Program-made: the position numbers and the translations under genes
Shown: piece after piece, positions 17,339-25,519 of the stretch
How positions within the stretch are numbered: the first letter of the stretch is position 1
How the letters are laid out: each line of letters begins with the position of its first letter
Notes under the pieces: model-generated
What the model saw: the letters and a program-made list of their open reading frames with translations, nothing else
Told to the model about the DNA's origin: nothing
The model's database searches: none
NCBI GenBank assembly: GCA_035366835.1
Contig: DAOSIS010000003.1
Location: forward strand, 62,001-126,000
DNA from: UBA6109 sp035366835
GTDB taxonomy: Bacteria; Desulfobacterota; Syntrophia; Syntrophales; UBA6109
DNA length: 64,000 nucleotides
Direction: 5' to 3'

Positions 17339-18925
17339 TCATCTCCTTTCGTCGGTTACGGGGATGCCCTCTCCGTAGACGAGCATCCGGTAGGTCTTCT
17401 CGATCCGGTCCCAGTTCTCCTCGCGGTCCATCGACCAGTAGCGTCCGATGACGGAGGCCACCTTGCCGACCCCGAGCCGGCGGCACTGTTCCTCGATTTG
17501 CGACAGGTACCGCGCGCCGCTTTCCGGCAGTTCGCCGCGCCTGCCCAGCATGGCGTGGATGAAGAGGTCGCGGACCCCTTCGCGCCCGGCCAGCTCCATG
17601 AGGGCGAAGAGATGTTCGATGGAGCCGTGGGAGCTGAAGAACGAGACGATCCCCATGAGGTGGACGGCCCTTCCGGCGGCCGTCGCCCCGCGCACGACTC
17701 CCAGGAGGGCGGGATTCCGGAAGAAGGACCCCTCGGCAATCGCCTGCTCCACCCGCACCCGATCGGAGGGGACCCGCCGGCCGGCGCCGATATGGAGGTG
17801 CCCCGCCTCGGAGTTGCCGACCATCCCGGGCGGCAGCCCCACGGCCTCCCCGGCGGCCGCCAGCGCCGTCCGGGGGCACGTCGTCATCAGGGCGTCCATC
17901 GCCGGCGTCCGGGCCCTGGCGATCATGTTGCCCCGGGGCTCTTCATTGTATCCCCACCCGTCCAGCAGGATCATCAGCAGCCGCCGGCGCGGCAGGAAGC
18001 CCGGCGGCAGGGTCTCGATCAGCGTCCGGCCCGTCATGGCCGCGGGCTGCGGGATGCCGAGAAGCTGCAGGGCCGTCGGCGCAACATCCGCGAGCTCCCC
18101 TTCGGTGCGGAGGGAGAAGCCCTCGGCATCGTCGACGAGGACAAAGGGGACGGGGTTCGCCGTGTGGCCCGTGTCGACGGTTCCGTCCTCATAAAGCCAT
18201 TTTTCCACCGTTCCGTGGTCGGCCGTGATGAGAACGGGCACTCCGGCACGCCGCGCCGCGGCGACGGCCCTTCCCAGCGCCGCATCGACGGCCTCTACGG
18301 CGCGGAGGACGGCGGCTTCGTTTTCGATGTGGCCCACGACGTCCACGTTGGCGAAGTTGGCGAAGATGAACCGGGTGTCTTCATCGCCGATCTTTTCGAC
18401 GACGGCCTCGGCGACCTCGGCGACGGACATCTCCGGAGCCTCGTCGAAGAGGCGGACATCCTTGCGGGTCGGGACCACGATCCTTTCCTCGAAGGGCAGG
18501 GGGGCCTCTCTCTTTCCGTTGAGGAAGAAACCGACGTGGTAGGCCTTCTCCGCCTCCACGATCCTGGCCTGGCGGATGCCGAGCCGGGAGAGGGTTTCTC
18601 CGAGCGTGTCGGAAAGCGTCCCCGGCGGAGGGAAGGCGACGGGGACGTTCAGATCGGCCGTATATTCCACAAGCGTTGCGAAACGGAGGCCCAGGTCCTT
18701 TGCGACGGGGAAGGGGCGGAAGTTTTTCTCCGTGAGGGCGCGGGTCAGTTCGATCTCGCGCTCGCCGCGGATGTTGTAGAAGATGACGGCATCGCCGTCC
18801 CGGAACCGGCCGACCGGTGCGCCCCGGACGTTCCGCAGGACATGCGGCTCCAGGGTTTCGTCCTCCTGGCCCTGACGATAAGCGAGGGACACGGCCTCCG
18901 CCAGTGGTCCGAAAAGTTCCTTCAT
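17339..18925 (-). CDS. gpmI: Cofactor-independent phosphoglycerate mutase, circularly permuted
   Basis: A 528-residue homologue of 2,3-bisphosphoglycerate-independent phosphoglycerate mutase (3-PG to 2-PG) whose halves are swapped. Residues 1 to about 305 match the usual C-terminal part: the metal ligands ANVDVVGH (Asp195, His199), TADHG (Asp236, His237) and HTANP (His254), then MTGRTLIE, which is normally the end. After a short linker, residues about 315-520 match the usual N-terminal part: LDGWG (Asp322), VGNSEAGHLHIGAGR (nucleophile Ser372) and GRYWSMDR. All metal ligands and the nucleophile are present, so activity is plausible. ATG at 18925 has AGAGG eight bases upstream; an ATG seven codons earlier is possible. 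Confidence 0.88.
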   Translation of the reverse strand: MKELFGPLAEAVSLAYRQGQEDETLEPHVLRNVRGAPVGRFRDGDAVIFYNIRGEREIELTRALTEKNFRPFPVAKDLGLRFATLVEYTADLNVPVAFPPPGTLSDTLGETLSRLGIRQARIVEAEKAYHVGFFLNGKREAPLPFEERIVVPTRKDVRLFDEAPEMSVAEVAEAVVEKIGDEDTRFIFANFANVDVVGHIENEAAVLRAVEAVDAALGRAVAAARRAGVPVLITADHGTVEKWLYEDGTVDTGHTANPVPFVLVDDAEGFSLRTEGELADVAPTALQLLGIPQPAAMTGRTLIETLPPGFLPRRRLLMILLDGWGYNEEPRGNMIARARTPAMDALMTTCPRTALAAAGEAVGLPPGMVGNSEAGHLHIGAGRRVPSDRVRVEQAIAEGSFFRNPALLGVVRGATAAGRAVHLMGIVSFFSSHGSIEHLFALMELAGREGVRDLFIHAMLGRRGELPESGARYLSQIEEQCRRLGVGKVASVIGRYWSMDREENWDRIEKTYRMLVYGEGIPVTDERR

Positions 18926-18977
18926 CTCCGGGACCTCTTTCCCCATGGGCGCCCGTCTCTTCCGGCGCTTCGGAAAA

Positions 18978-19006
18978 TTAGTAACGAAATCGGTCCGGGG
19001 TGTAAA
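18978..19006 (-). promoter_or_regulatory. Candidate promoter of the mutase-macrodomain operon
   Basis: On the minus strand TTTACA (19001-19006) is followed after 17 bases by TACTAA (18978-18983), about 50 bases upstream of the mutase start. The -10 box is a weak match. Confidence 0.3.
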
Positions 19007-19153
19007 GGGAAATGTTTTCCGGAGCCTAAGAGGGCTTTGTTATTGAAAAGCCGGCCTGCTGATGATAAGGTGACCATCGACAAGAACAAGGGGTGACCGG
19101 CGCCGCCGGGAAGGGCAGTGAGGTCGGCGGCGGTGTCGCGTCGTGGATCGGAA

Positions 19154-19549
19154 ATGCCGGCGGCAAGAAGTCCTGAAGAGATTCTCCAAGAAGAATTCTG
19201 GCGTGAACGTGCGGCCGTTCTGGGACGCGCCGGCGAGAGCGTGGCCAACGCCCTCGACAGGCTGGGGGGGATCGAACGCGTCATCGCACGCCGTCTCGAC
19301 GATCTTCTCCGGCGCGAATGCGAAGGGGATGCGACGGAGGCGCCGGAAGGGGCCGCGGGGATCCGGAGGCGGATGATCCGGGAGATCAACGGCGAGATCG
19401 ACCGGTTCAATGCGGCGCGCGAGACGGCGAAGGAGAAATACTACTGGCTGATCGTCACGCGGGAGGCCATGGGACTGAGAAGGCATTCGTGGGTGGAGGC
19501 GGCATACCGCGTACCGGCGCGGCGGGCCCGGCTTCCCGAACGGGATTGA
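19154..19549 (+). CDS. Hypothetical protein, charged and helical
   Basis: A 131-residue protein rich in Arg and Glu, probably mostly alpha-helical, with the sequence EEFWRERAAVLGRAGESVANALDRL at its start and REINGEIDRFNAARE later, patterns suggestive of a coiled coil. No signal peptide, membrane segment or cysteine motif is visible and I do not recognise a family. It lies 3 bases ahead of pcm and is probably in the same transcript. The in-frame ATG at 19118 has no ribosome site; 19154 is a modest guess. Confidence 0.5.
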   Translation: MPAARSPEEILQEEFWRERAAVLGRAGESVANALDRLGGIERVIARRLDDLLRRECEGDATEAPEGAAGIRRRMIREINGEIDRFNAARETAKEKYYWLIVTREAMGLRRHSWVEAAYRVPARRARLPERD

Positions 19550-19552
19550 GGC

Positions 19553-20206
19553 ATGGATCGTTATAAGAAGCTCAGGCTGAAGATGGTGGATTCCCAGATC
19601 CGGGCGCGGGGGATCCGGGACGAACGCGTGCTCAAGGCGATGGAGACCGTGCCGCGTCATCTCTTTGTCGAAGAGGTGCTGGCCGAGCAGGCCTATCAGG
19701 ACAATCCCCTGCCGATCGAGGCGCAGCAGACGATCTCCCAGCCGTACATCGTCGCCCTCATGACGGAGGCGCTGGAACTGACGGGAAGGGAGAAGGTCCT
19801 CGAGATCGGGACCGGTTCCGGCTACCAGACGGCGATCCTGTCGCTCCTGGCGGACCAGGTCTTTTCCATCGAGCGGTTCTCCTCCCTGGCGCTGCGCGCC
19901 CGCAAGATCCTGGAAGCCCTTCATTACTACCATGTGGCGATCCGTGTCGGAGACGGGACGTACGGATGGCGCGAGGAATCGCCCTTCGACGCCATCATCG
20001 TAACGGCGGGGGCGCCGAGCGTTCCCAAGGCCTATATCGAGCAATTGGCGGTGGGCGGCAGGCTCGTGATTCCCGTCGGCGATCGGTACACGCAGGATTT
20101 GATCAAGATTACGAAGACCTCCGACAAGCCGGACGGGCTTGTTCGCGAGTCGCTGGGCGGGGTCCGCTTCGTGAACCTCATCGGCGAACACGGTTGGGAT
20201 TCGTAA
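19553..20206 (+). CDS. pcm: Protein-L-isoaspartate O-methyltransferase
   Basis: A 217-residue SAM-dependent methyltransferase that repairs isoaspartyl residues in aged proteins. Visible blocks: RDERVLKAMETVPRHLFV, the pre-motif QTISQPYIVALMTEAL, motif I VLEIGTGSGYQTAIL, motif post-I VFSIERF, and DAIIVTAGAP followed by LVIPVG. Length is normal. It stands directly before an NlpD-like gene (3-base gap), reproducing the pcm-nlpD neighbourhood seen in many proteobacteria, though surE and rpoS are absent here. Confidence 0.95.
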   Translation: MDRYKKLRLKMVDSQIRARGIRDERVLKAMETVPRHLFVEEVLAEQAYQDNPLPIEAQQTISQPYIVALMTEALELTGREKVLEIGTGSGYQTAILSLLADQVFSIERFSSLALRARKILEALHYYHVAIRVGDGTYGWREESPFDAIIVTAGAPSVPKAYIEQLAVGGRLVIPVGDRYTQDLIKITKTSDKPDGLVRESLGGVRFVNLIGEHGWDS

Positions 20207-20209
20207 GAG

Positions 20210-21217
20210 ATGGCTCCGAACTCGGACCGCTTCCGCGCGATATCCGCCGCCTTGCTGGCCCTTCTTTTCGTTGTTTCCTGCAGTGCACTGCCCGTCAGGA
20301 CTTCGCGGCCCAAGGGCATCTACCACCGCGTACAGAAGGGGGAAACGCTCTGGCACATCGCCCACCTGTACCGCGTCAACCTGCAGGACCTTGCCGAGAT
20401 CAACGACATCGGCGATCCCGCCCGGATCGAGGCGGACAGCGTCGTCTTCATCCCGGACCCCCAGCCCGTCCAGGATGATGTTTCTTCGACGCTGAAAAGC
20501 CGCGAAACGGACGACCGGGCGGAGGCGTCCCGTCCTGAAAAAGCGGCCCAGGCGGCGTCCCGTCCGCTTTCGGACAGAGAGGGGATCCAACAGGCGCCGC
20601 CGGGGACTGCGGAAGAGCCGATCCGGGACGGGAAAACCGCCGGGGCGGCCGCGGCTTCCCGCGCCCAGACCGCCAGGACGGACACGAAGGCCGCACCGCT
20701 CAAGGAGCGGCCCGGGGCGGCAAAGGCTCAGACCGCGCCTTCGCCCGAACGGGGCCCGGTCGATCGCAGCCCCTCGTTGCGGCAGGAGGCGCCGCGGCCG
20801 GCTCCCGCTCCTGCGGAAGCGGACCGGCCGTCGCTCCAGTTCGACCGCAAGCGATTCTCCTGGCCCGTCGACGGAAAGGTGGCGTCCCGGTTCGGCATTC
20901 AGTCCAACGGGATGTTCAGCAACGGGATCAAGATCGTTGCGCCTCAGGGGACCGCCGTGAAATCGGCCGCCGCCGGCACCGTCATCTATTCGTCGGTGCT
21001 GAAGGGCTACGGGGAGACGATCATCGTCCGGCATGAAGACCATTACGCGACCGTCTATACCGATCTGGGGAGCCGGCTGGTGCGACTGGATGAGCAGATC
21101 AAGAGAGGGGACCGGATCGCCTTCATGGGAGTGCCTGGAAAGGCGGGAGACGCCTTCATGATGTTCGAGGTGCGCTACCGCAACAAGGCCCGCAACCCTC
21201 TTTTCTTTCTCCCCTGA
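20210..21217 (+). CDS. NlpD-like LysM/LytM lipoprotein, degenerate M23 domain
   Basis: A 335-residue lipoprotein: leader with lipobox VVSC, LysM peptidoglycan-binding motif (YHRVQKGETLWHIAHLYRV to VVFIPDP, residues about 37-85), a long low-complexity Pro/Ala/Arg linker (about 90-215), and a C-terminal LytM/M23 domain starting FSWPVDGKVASRFG. The zinc ligands of active M23 peptidases are missing: the HxxxD position reads NGIKIVAP and the final HxH strand reads MMFEVRY. It is therefore like NlpD or EnvC, an activator of cell-wall amidases at division rather than a peptidase. Confidence 0.88.
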   Translation: MAPNSDRFRAISAALLALLFVVSCSALPVRTSRPKGIYHRVQKGETLWHIAHLYRVNLQDLAEINDIGDPARIEADSVVFIPDPQPVQDDVSSTLKSRETDDRAEASRPEKAAQAASRPLSDREGIQQAPPGTAEEPIRDGKTAGAAAASRAQTARTDTKAAPLKERPGAAKAQTAPSPERGPVDRSPSLRQEAPRPAPAPAEADRPSLQFDRKRFSWPVDGKVASRFGIQSNGMFSNGIKIVAPQGTAVKSAAAGTVIYSSVLKGYGETIIVRHEDHYATVYTDLGSRLVRLDEQIKRGDRIAFMGVPGKAGDAFMMFEVRYRNKARNPLFFLP

Positions 21218-21242
21218 GCGGCGGGGAAGCGAGGAATGCATC

Positions 21243-22388
21243 GTGCAGGGAAATTTTGAACAGGGCCCCATCCGGCCGCCGAGCGAGGCGAAGAGCCTCC
21301 TGATTCGTCTCACGCGGGGCTGCCCGTGGAACAAGTGCGCCTTCTGCCCCACCTATCGCGACACGAAATTTTCAATCCGGACCGTGGAAGAAGTCAAGGG
21401 AGACATCCGGACGGCGGCAGCGGCTGCCGAAAAGATCCGTGCGCTCTCGCAGGACTGCGGCGAAGGCGGGCGGGTCACCGAGCGCCTGCTGCATGCGCTT
21501 TACGGACACTGGGCCGACGACGGCGTCGTTTCTTCCGTGGCCGCGTGGATGTACTTCGGCGGGACGTCGGTCTTCCTTCAGGACGCCGATTCCCTGGTCA
21601 GGAAGACGGACGATGTCGTCGAGATCCTGTCCTTCCTCCGCGAGTGCTTTCCCTCTGTCAGCCGCGTGACGACCTACTGCCGCTCCAGGACGGCGTCGCA
21701 GAAGTCCGTGGAGGATCTGCGCCGCCTCCGCGGGGCCGGCCTGACGCGGATCCACGTGGGCATGGAATCAGGCTGCGATGCCGTGCTCGGATTCGTCCGC
21801 AAGGGAGTGACGGCGCAGCAGCACGTCGAGGCGGGGCGCCGGATCCGCGAGGCGGGAATCTCCCTGTCCGAATACTTCATGCCGGGCCTGGGAGGGGCGA
21901 AGTGGTCACGGGAACACGCCGAGCATACGGCCCGGGCCCTGAACCTCGTCAACCCCGATTTCATACGGCTTCGGACCCTGCACGTGAAGCCGGGGTCGGA
22001 CCTGGACGCGAAGATGCGCGCAGGCGATTTCACGCCGATCGGAGACGAGGACATCCTCAGGGAGATCCGGCTCTTCATCGAACATCTGGAGGGCATCACC
22101 TCGCGGATCGTGAGTGACCACATCCTGAATCTGCTGGAGGAACTGGAAGGAACGCTTCCGGAAGACAAGGGACGCCTCCTGGAGATCATCGACAGCTTCT
22201 TCCGTCTGCCGGAGAGGGAGCGGCTCATCTTCCGGGTCGGGCGGAGGACCGGGAGCCTCCGGAGGCTCTCCGACCTTTCGGACCGGGAGCTCCACCGCCG
22301 CATCGGCGCCTTCGTCGACGGATATGCGCACAGGGGCGAAGGAAGCCTGGAACGGGACCTCGGCCGGGCCATGCATCGGTTCATCTGA
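21243..22388 (+). CDS. Radical SAM protein with CX4CX2C cluster motif
   Basis: A 381-residue radical SAM protein. The cluster-binding cysteines read CPWNKCAFC, which is CX4CX2C rather than the common CX3CX2C. Downstream blocks typical of the HemN/Elp3-like barrel are present: WMYFGGTSVFLQDADSL, VSRVTTYCRS, AGLTRIHVGMESGCDAVLGFVRKG and SEYFMPGLGGAKWS. A C-terminal helical part follows from about residue 265. The start is a GTG with GAGGA seven bases upstream. No neighbouring gene points to a substrate. Confidence 0.82.
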   Translation: MQGNFEQGPIRPPSEAKSLLIRLTRGCPWNKCAFCPTYRDTKFSIRTVEEVKGDIRTAAAAAEKIRALSQDCGEGGRVTERLLHALYGHWADDGVVSSVAAWMYFGGTSVFLQDADSLVRKTDDVVEILSFLRECFPSVSRVTTYCRSRTASQKSVEDLRRLRGAGLTRIHVGMESGCDAVLGFVRKGVTAQQHVEAGRRIREAGISLSEYFMPGLGGAKWSREHAEHTARALNLVNPDFIRLRTLHVKPGSDLDAKMRAGDFTPIGDEDILREIRLFIEHLEGITSRIVSDHILNLLEELEGTLPEDKGRLLEIIDSFFRLPERERLIFRVGRRTGSLRRLSDLSDRELHRRIGAFVDGYAHRGEGSLERDLGRAMHRFI

Positions 22389-22461
22389 GCGCGGCGACGG
22401 CGGGAGAGGCGGTGAAACACCCCAAGGCGGGACGATTTGTCACCGGATGATGTCACAAATG

Positions 22462-22490
22462 TTGACGGAATGACTATATTATGGTAGTCT
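22462..22490 (+). promoter_or_regulatory. Promoter of carD with upstream dyad
   Basis: TTGACG (22462-22467), 17-base spacer, TAGTCT (22485-22490) preceded by TGG (extended -10). Just upstream is ATTTGT-N14-ACAAAT (22434-22460) with TGTCAC repeated inside it, a possible regulator site. Confidence 0.5.
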
Positions 22491-22521
22491 GCTACGTTCA
22501 AAAACTTGGTAAGGTTACGTT

Positions 22522-23034
22522 ATGGGAACAATGGGCGTGTGCATCAAGATGTTTAAAGTAGGGGATCTCGCCGTTTACCCGGCGCAGGGTGTCGGCGTGA
22601 TCGAGGCCATCGAGAACCGCGAAGTCATGGGCAACAAGCAGCAGTATTATATCATGAAGATCATGGGCAACGGGATGAAGATCATGATCCCCATGGACAG
22701 CGCCAAGGCGGTCGGTCTCCGGGAATTGATCACTGCGAGGGAAATACCCAAGATCTATGCGATCCTTCGAAACAAGAACGTGACGATCGACAAGCAGACC
22801 TGGAACAAGCGGTACCGGGAATACCTGGAGAAGATCAAGACGGGGTCGGTCTATGAAATCGCCAGGGTGCTGCGCGACCTCCTCATCCTCAAGAGCGACA
22901 AGAATCTTTCCTTCGGCGAACGGAAGATGATGGATACTGCCAAGAGTCTGCTGATCAAGGAGATCTCCATCGCGAGCAATTCCGACGAAGCGAAGATCGA
23001 AGAAGACTTGAAGAAAATATTCACCTTGCAGTAA
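22522..23034 (+). CDS. carD: CarD-family RNA polymerase-binding transcription factor
   Basis: A 170-residue CarD/CdnL-type regulator that binds the RNA polymerase beta subunit and stabilises promoter opening, especially at rRNA promoters. The N-terminal Tudor-like domain has FKVGDLAVYPAQGVGVIEAI and YYIMKIMGNGMKIMIP; the helical C-terminal half holds TWNKRYREYLEKIKTG and SFGERKMMDTAKSLLIKEIS. The start at 22522 has AAGG eight bases upstream; a second ATG at 22549 (MFKVGD) would also give a normal family N-terminus. It heads a probable operon with the PIN/TRAM, ispD and ispF genes, an order common in deltaproteobacteria. Confidence 0.93.
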   Translation: MGTMGVCIKMFKVGDLAVYPAQGVGVIEAIENREVMGNKQQYYIMKIMGNGMKIMIPMDSAKAVGLRELITAREIPKIYAILRNKNVTIDKQTWNKRYREYLEKIKTGSVYEIARVLRDLLILKSDKNLSFGERKMMDTAKSLLIKEISIASNSDEAKIEEDLKKIFTLQ

Positions 23035-23155
23035 CACTCCTTTGCTTTCATCCGGTGCAGTTCAATACCCGTGACATGAGCGGTATCTCCCGTATGAGGA
23101 CAAGGGATATCGTTTCTTGTTTCATATCTGAAAAACGGAAAGGAGGTGAACCGTT

Positions 23156-24166
23156 TTGATTGTAAGGCTCCTGTTGTTCCTTGCGTGTACCGTGAGCGGC
23201 TATTTTATCCTTTATAGCTATTATGGTTTCCCCTGGTCATTGGCCGGTCTCCTGTTCGGCGCGCTCATCGCCTTTATCGTCATGAAAATTGAACAGGCCA
23301 TCCGGCAGGTGCCGTTGCGAACCCTCTTCGGGGGGGTGGCCGGCATGATCGTGGGCCTGCTGATCGCATTCCTGCTGGCCTACGGGCTGAGTTTCGTCAG
23401 CAACATCATGGAAAAGCAGTATGTGGTTCCCTGGGTCTATACCCTGCTGATCGGTGTCATGGGGTATCTCGGTCTTGTGCTCGGGTCCAAGAAGATCGAG
23501 GAATTCCACTTTCTCGGTTTCACCGGCAAAGGGCCGGGCGACTACCGCATCCTCGACACGAGCGTGGTCGTGGACGGACGGATTGCCGATGTCTGTGAAA
23601 CGGGCTTTGTCGAGGGCACGCTCATCGTCCCCCGCTTCGTGCTGGAGGAGCTGCAGTTGATCGCGGACTCCGCCGACGCCCTGAAGAGGTCGCGCGGGCG
23701 GCGGGGACTCGATATCCTGGGCCGCATGCAGCGAATGGCCGGCGTGTATATCGAGATCGTCGACCAGGACTTCCCCAAGATCAAGGGGGTGGACGCGAAG
23801 CTGGTGGCCCTGGCGAAGAAGATGAACGGAAAGATCCTGACAAACGACTTCAACCTGAACAAGGTCGCGGAATTGCAGGGAATCAAGATCCTCAACGTCA
23901 ACGAGCTTGCCAATGCGCTCAAGCCCGTCGTCCTGCCGGGCGAAATGATGACGGTGAAGATCATCCGCGAAGGGAAAGAGCCGGGCCAGGGGGTGGCTTA
24001 CCTCGACGACGGCACGATGATCATCGTGGACGGCGGCAACAAGTTCGTCGGCAGCACCGTGGACGTCGTCGTGACCAGCGTGCTCCAGACGACGGCGGGC
24101 CGGATGATCTTTTCCGAACTCAAGGGGACGGACAGGAAATCGTACGGCGGCGCCGGCAGGCAGTGA
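23156..24166 (+). CDS. PIN/TRAM domain membrane protein (YacL-like)
   Basis: A 336-residue protein with four N-terminal hydrophobic helices (residues about 1-115), a PIN nuclease-like domain beginning YRILDTSVVVDGRIADV with acidic residues at DTS, EEL, and LTNDFNL, and a C-terminal TRAM domain (PGEMMTVKIIREGKEPGQGVAYLDDGT). This is the YacL group, thought to act on RNA at the membrane. The initiation codon is TTG, supported by a strong AAGGAGGTGA six bases upstream and no alternative start nearby. Confidence 0.92.
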   Translation: MIVRLLLFLACTVSGYFILYSYYGFPWSLAGLLFGALIAFIVMKIEQAIRQVPLRTLFGGVAGMIVGLLIAFLLAYGLSFVSNIMEKQYVVPWVYTLLIGVMGYLGLVLGSKKIEEFHFLGFTGKGPGDYRILDTSVVVDGRIADVCETGFVEGTLIVPRFVLEELQLIADSADALKRSRGRRGLDILGRMQRMAGVYIEIVDQDFPKIKGVDAKLVALAKKMNGKILTNDFNLNKVAELQGIKILNVNELANALKPVVLPGEMMTVKIIREGKEPGQGVAYLDDGTMIIVDGGNKFVGSTVDVVVTSVLQTTAGRMIFSELKGTDRKSYGGAGRQ

Positions 24167-24281
24167 AACCGGGCCCGGGAGACGTGACGCTCTCCGGCCT
24201 TTTCGCAGGCCCGTGCATCCTGCATCGCGCCCCTGCGCCCAGGCATGCGGGATCGCCGGAAACCTGTTAAGGAGCGTTTCT

Positions 24282-24980
24282 GTGGGAACGGTTGCGATCA
24301 TCCCTGCGGCGGGGGCCGGCAGACGCATGGGGCTGTCGACGGCCAAGCAGTTTCTGACGGTTGCCGGCGAACCGATCCTCGCCCGTACGCTCCGGATCTT
24401 CGAAACCTCTCCGGTCATCGACGCGATCGTCCTGGTCGTTCCGGAGGCGGAGATCCCGTCGGTCCGGGCAATGGTGCGGGAGGCCGGGGCCGTCAAGGTG
24501 GCCCGGGTCGTTGCGGGCGGGGCGCAGCGGCAGGATTCCGTGCAGCGGGGTCTGGAGGCGGCGGACCGCGTCCACGACCTTGTCGTGATCCATGACGCCG
24601 TGCGGCCGTTCCTGGCTCAGGGTCTTCTTGCCGATGTCGTGGCTGCCGGTCGCCGGCACGGCGCCGCCACGCTCGGGATCCCGGTGAAGGACACGGTCAA
24701 GGAGGCGGACCGCGACGGCTGGATTGTCCGGACGTTCGACCGCAGCCGGCTCTGGATGACGCAGACGCCGCAGGTCTTTCGAAGGGGACTCCTCGATCAG
24801 GCCTTTGCCGCCGCGGCGGCGGAGGCGTTTACGGGGACCGATGACGCCGTGCTGCTGGAGCGGATCGGGGTGCCGGTCAAGATGGTTCCGGGCTCCGCAG
24901 ACAACATCAAGATCACGACCCCTGAAGATCTCCGGTTTGCCGAGGCTTTTCTGCAGCGCCGGGAAGAACGGCAGGGGTAA
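24282..24980 (+). CDS. ispD: 2-C-methyl-D-erythritol 4-phosphate cytidylyltransferase
   Basis: A 232-residue enzyme of the MEP isoprenoid pathway that couples CTP to methylerythritol phosphate. Signature blocks: AIIPAAGAGRRMG with the CTP-binding loop, AKQFLTVAGEPIL, VAGGAQRQDSV, VIHDAVRPF, KDTVKE and WMTQTPQVFRR, with NIKITTPEDL at the end. The GTG at 24282 is preceded by AAGGAG at seven bases. An in-frame ATG at 24213 has no ribosome site and adds residues not seen in the family. ispF follows 50 bases later. Confidence 0.94.
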   Translation: MGTVAIIPAAGAGRRMGLSTAKQFLTVAGEPILARTLRIFETSPVIDAIVLVVPEAEIPSVRAMVREAGAVKVARVVAGGAQRQDSVQRGLEAADRVHDLVVIHDAVRPFLAQGLLADVVAAGRRHGAATLGIPVKDTVKEADRDGWIVRTFDRSRLWMTQTPQVFRRGLLDQAFAAAAAEAFTGTDDAVLLERIGVPVKMVPGSADNIKITTPEDLRFAEAFLQRREERQG

Positions 24981-25036
24981 CCCGGCCGGCGGCGGATGGC
25001 GCCGGCCGCGGGCGGGATGAACGGGGAGCGATGGCG

Positions 25037-25510
25037 ATGCGAGTGGGGTTCGGCTACGACAGCCACCGCCTGGTTTCAGGCAGACGTCTGATCCTCGGCG
25101 GCGTCGAGATTCCCCACGGCAAGGGCTTGCTGGGCCACTCCGACGCGGACGTGCTCGTGCATGCCGTCTGCGATGCCGTGGTCGGAGCCATGGCCGGCGG
25201 GGACATCGGCCGGCTGTTCCCCGACACGGACCCGGCCTATCGCGGCATTTCCAGCCTGAAGCTTCTTTCGCGGGTCCGCGCCCTGGCGGAAGACAAGGGC
25301 TTCCGCGTCCGCAACGTGGATTCGACGATCGTCCTCGAAGAGCCGAAGCTGCAGGGGCATATCGCCGGGATGGTGAACCACATTGCCGATGCGCTGGGGA
25401 TCGCCGCCGGATGCGTCAGCATCAAGGCCAAGACGAACGAGGGCATGGGATTTGTCGGCCGGGGTGAAGGCATTGCGGCCTTCGCCGTCGCCCTGCTGGA
25501 TGAACGCTGA
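25037..25510 (+). CDS. ispF: 2-C-methyl-D-erythritol 2,4-cyclodiphosphate synthase
   Basis: A 157-residue MEP-pathway enzyme producing the cyclic diphosphate. Zinc ligands are visible in GYDSHRL (Asp, His) and LLGHSDADVLVHAVCDA; substrate contacts in DIGRLFPDTDPAYRGISS and KAKTNEGMGFVGRGEGIAA. The ATG at 25037 is preferred over the ATG two codons earlier because GGGGAG lies eight bases before it and the protein then begins MRVGFGYD like other IspF. Adjacent to ispD and 9 bases before gltX. Confidence 0.95.
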   Translation: MRVGFGYDSHRLVSGRRLILGGVEIPHGKGLLGHSDADVLVHAVCDAVVGAMAGGDIGRLFPDTDPAYRGISSLKLLSRVRALAEDKGFRVRNVDSTIVLEEPKLQGHIAGMVNHIADALGIAAGCVSIKAKTNEGMGFVGRGEGIAAFAVALLDER

Positions 25511-25519
25511 GGTGTGGCC

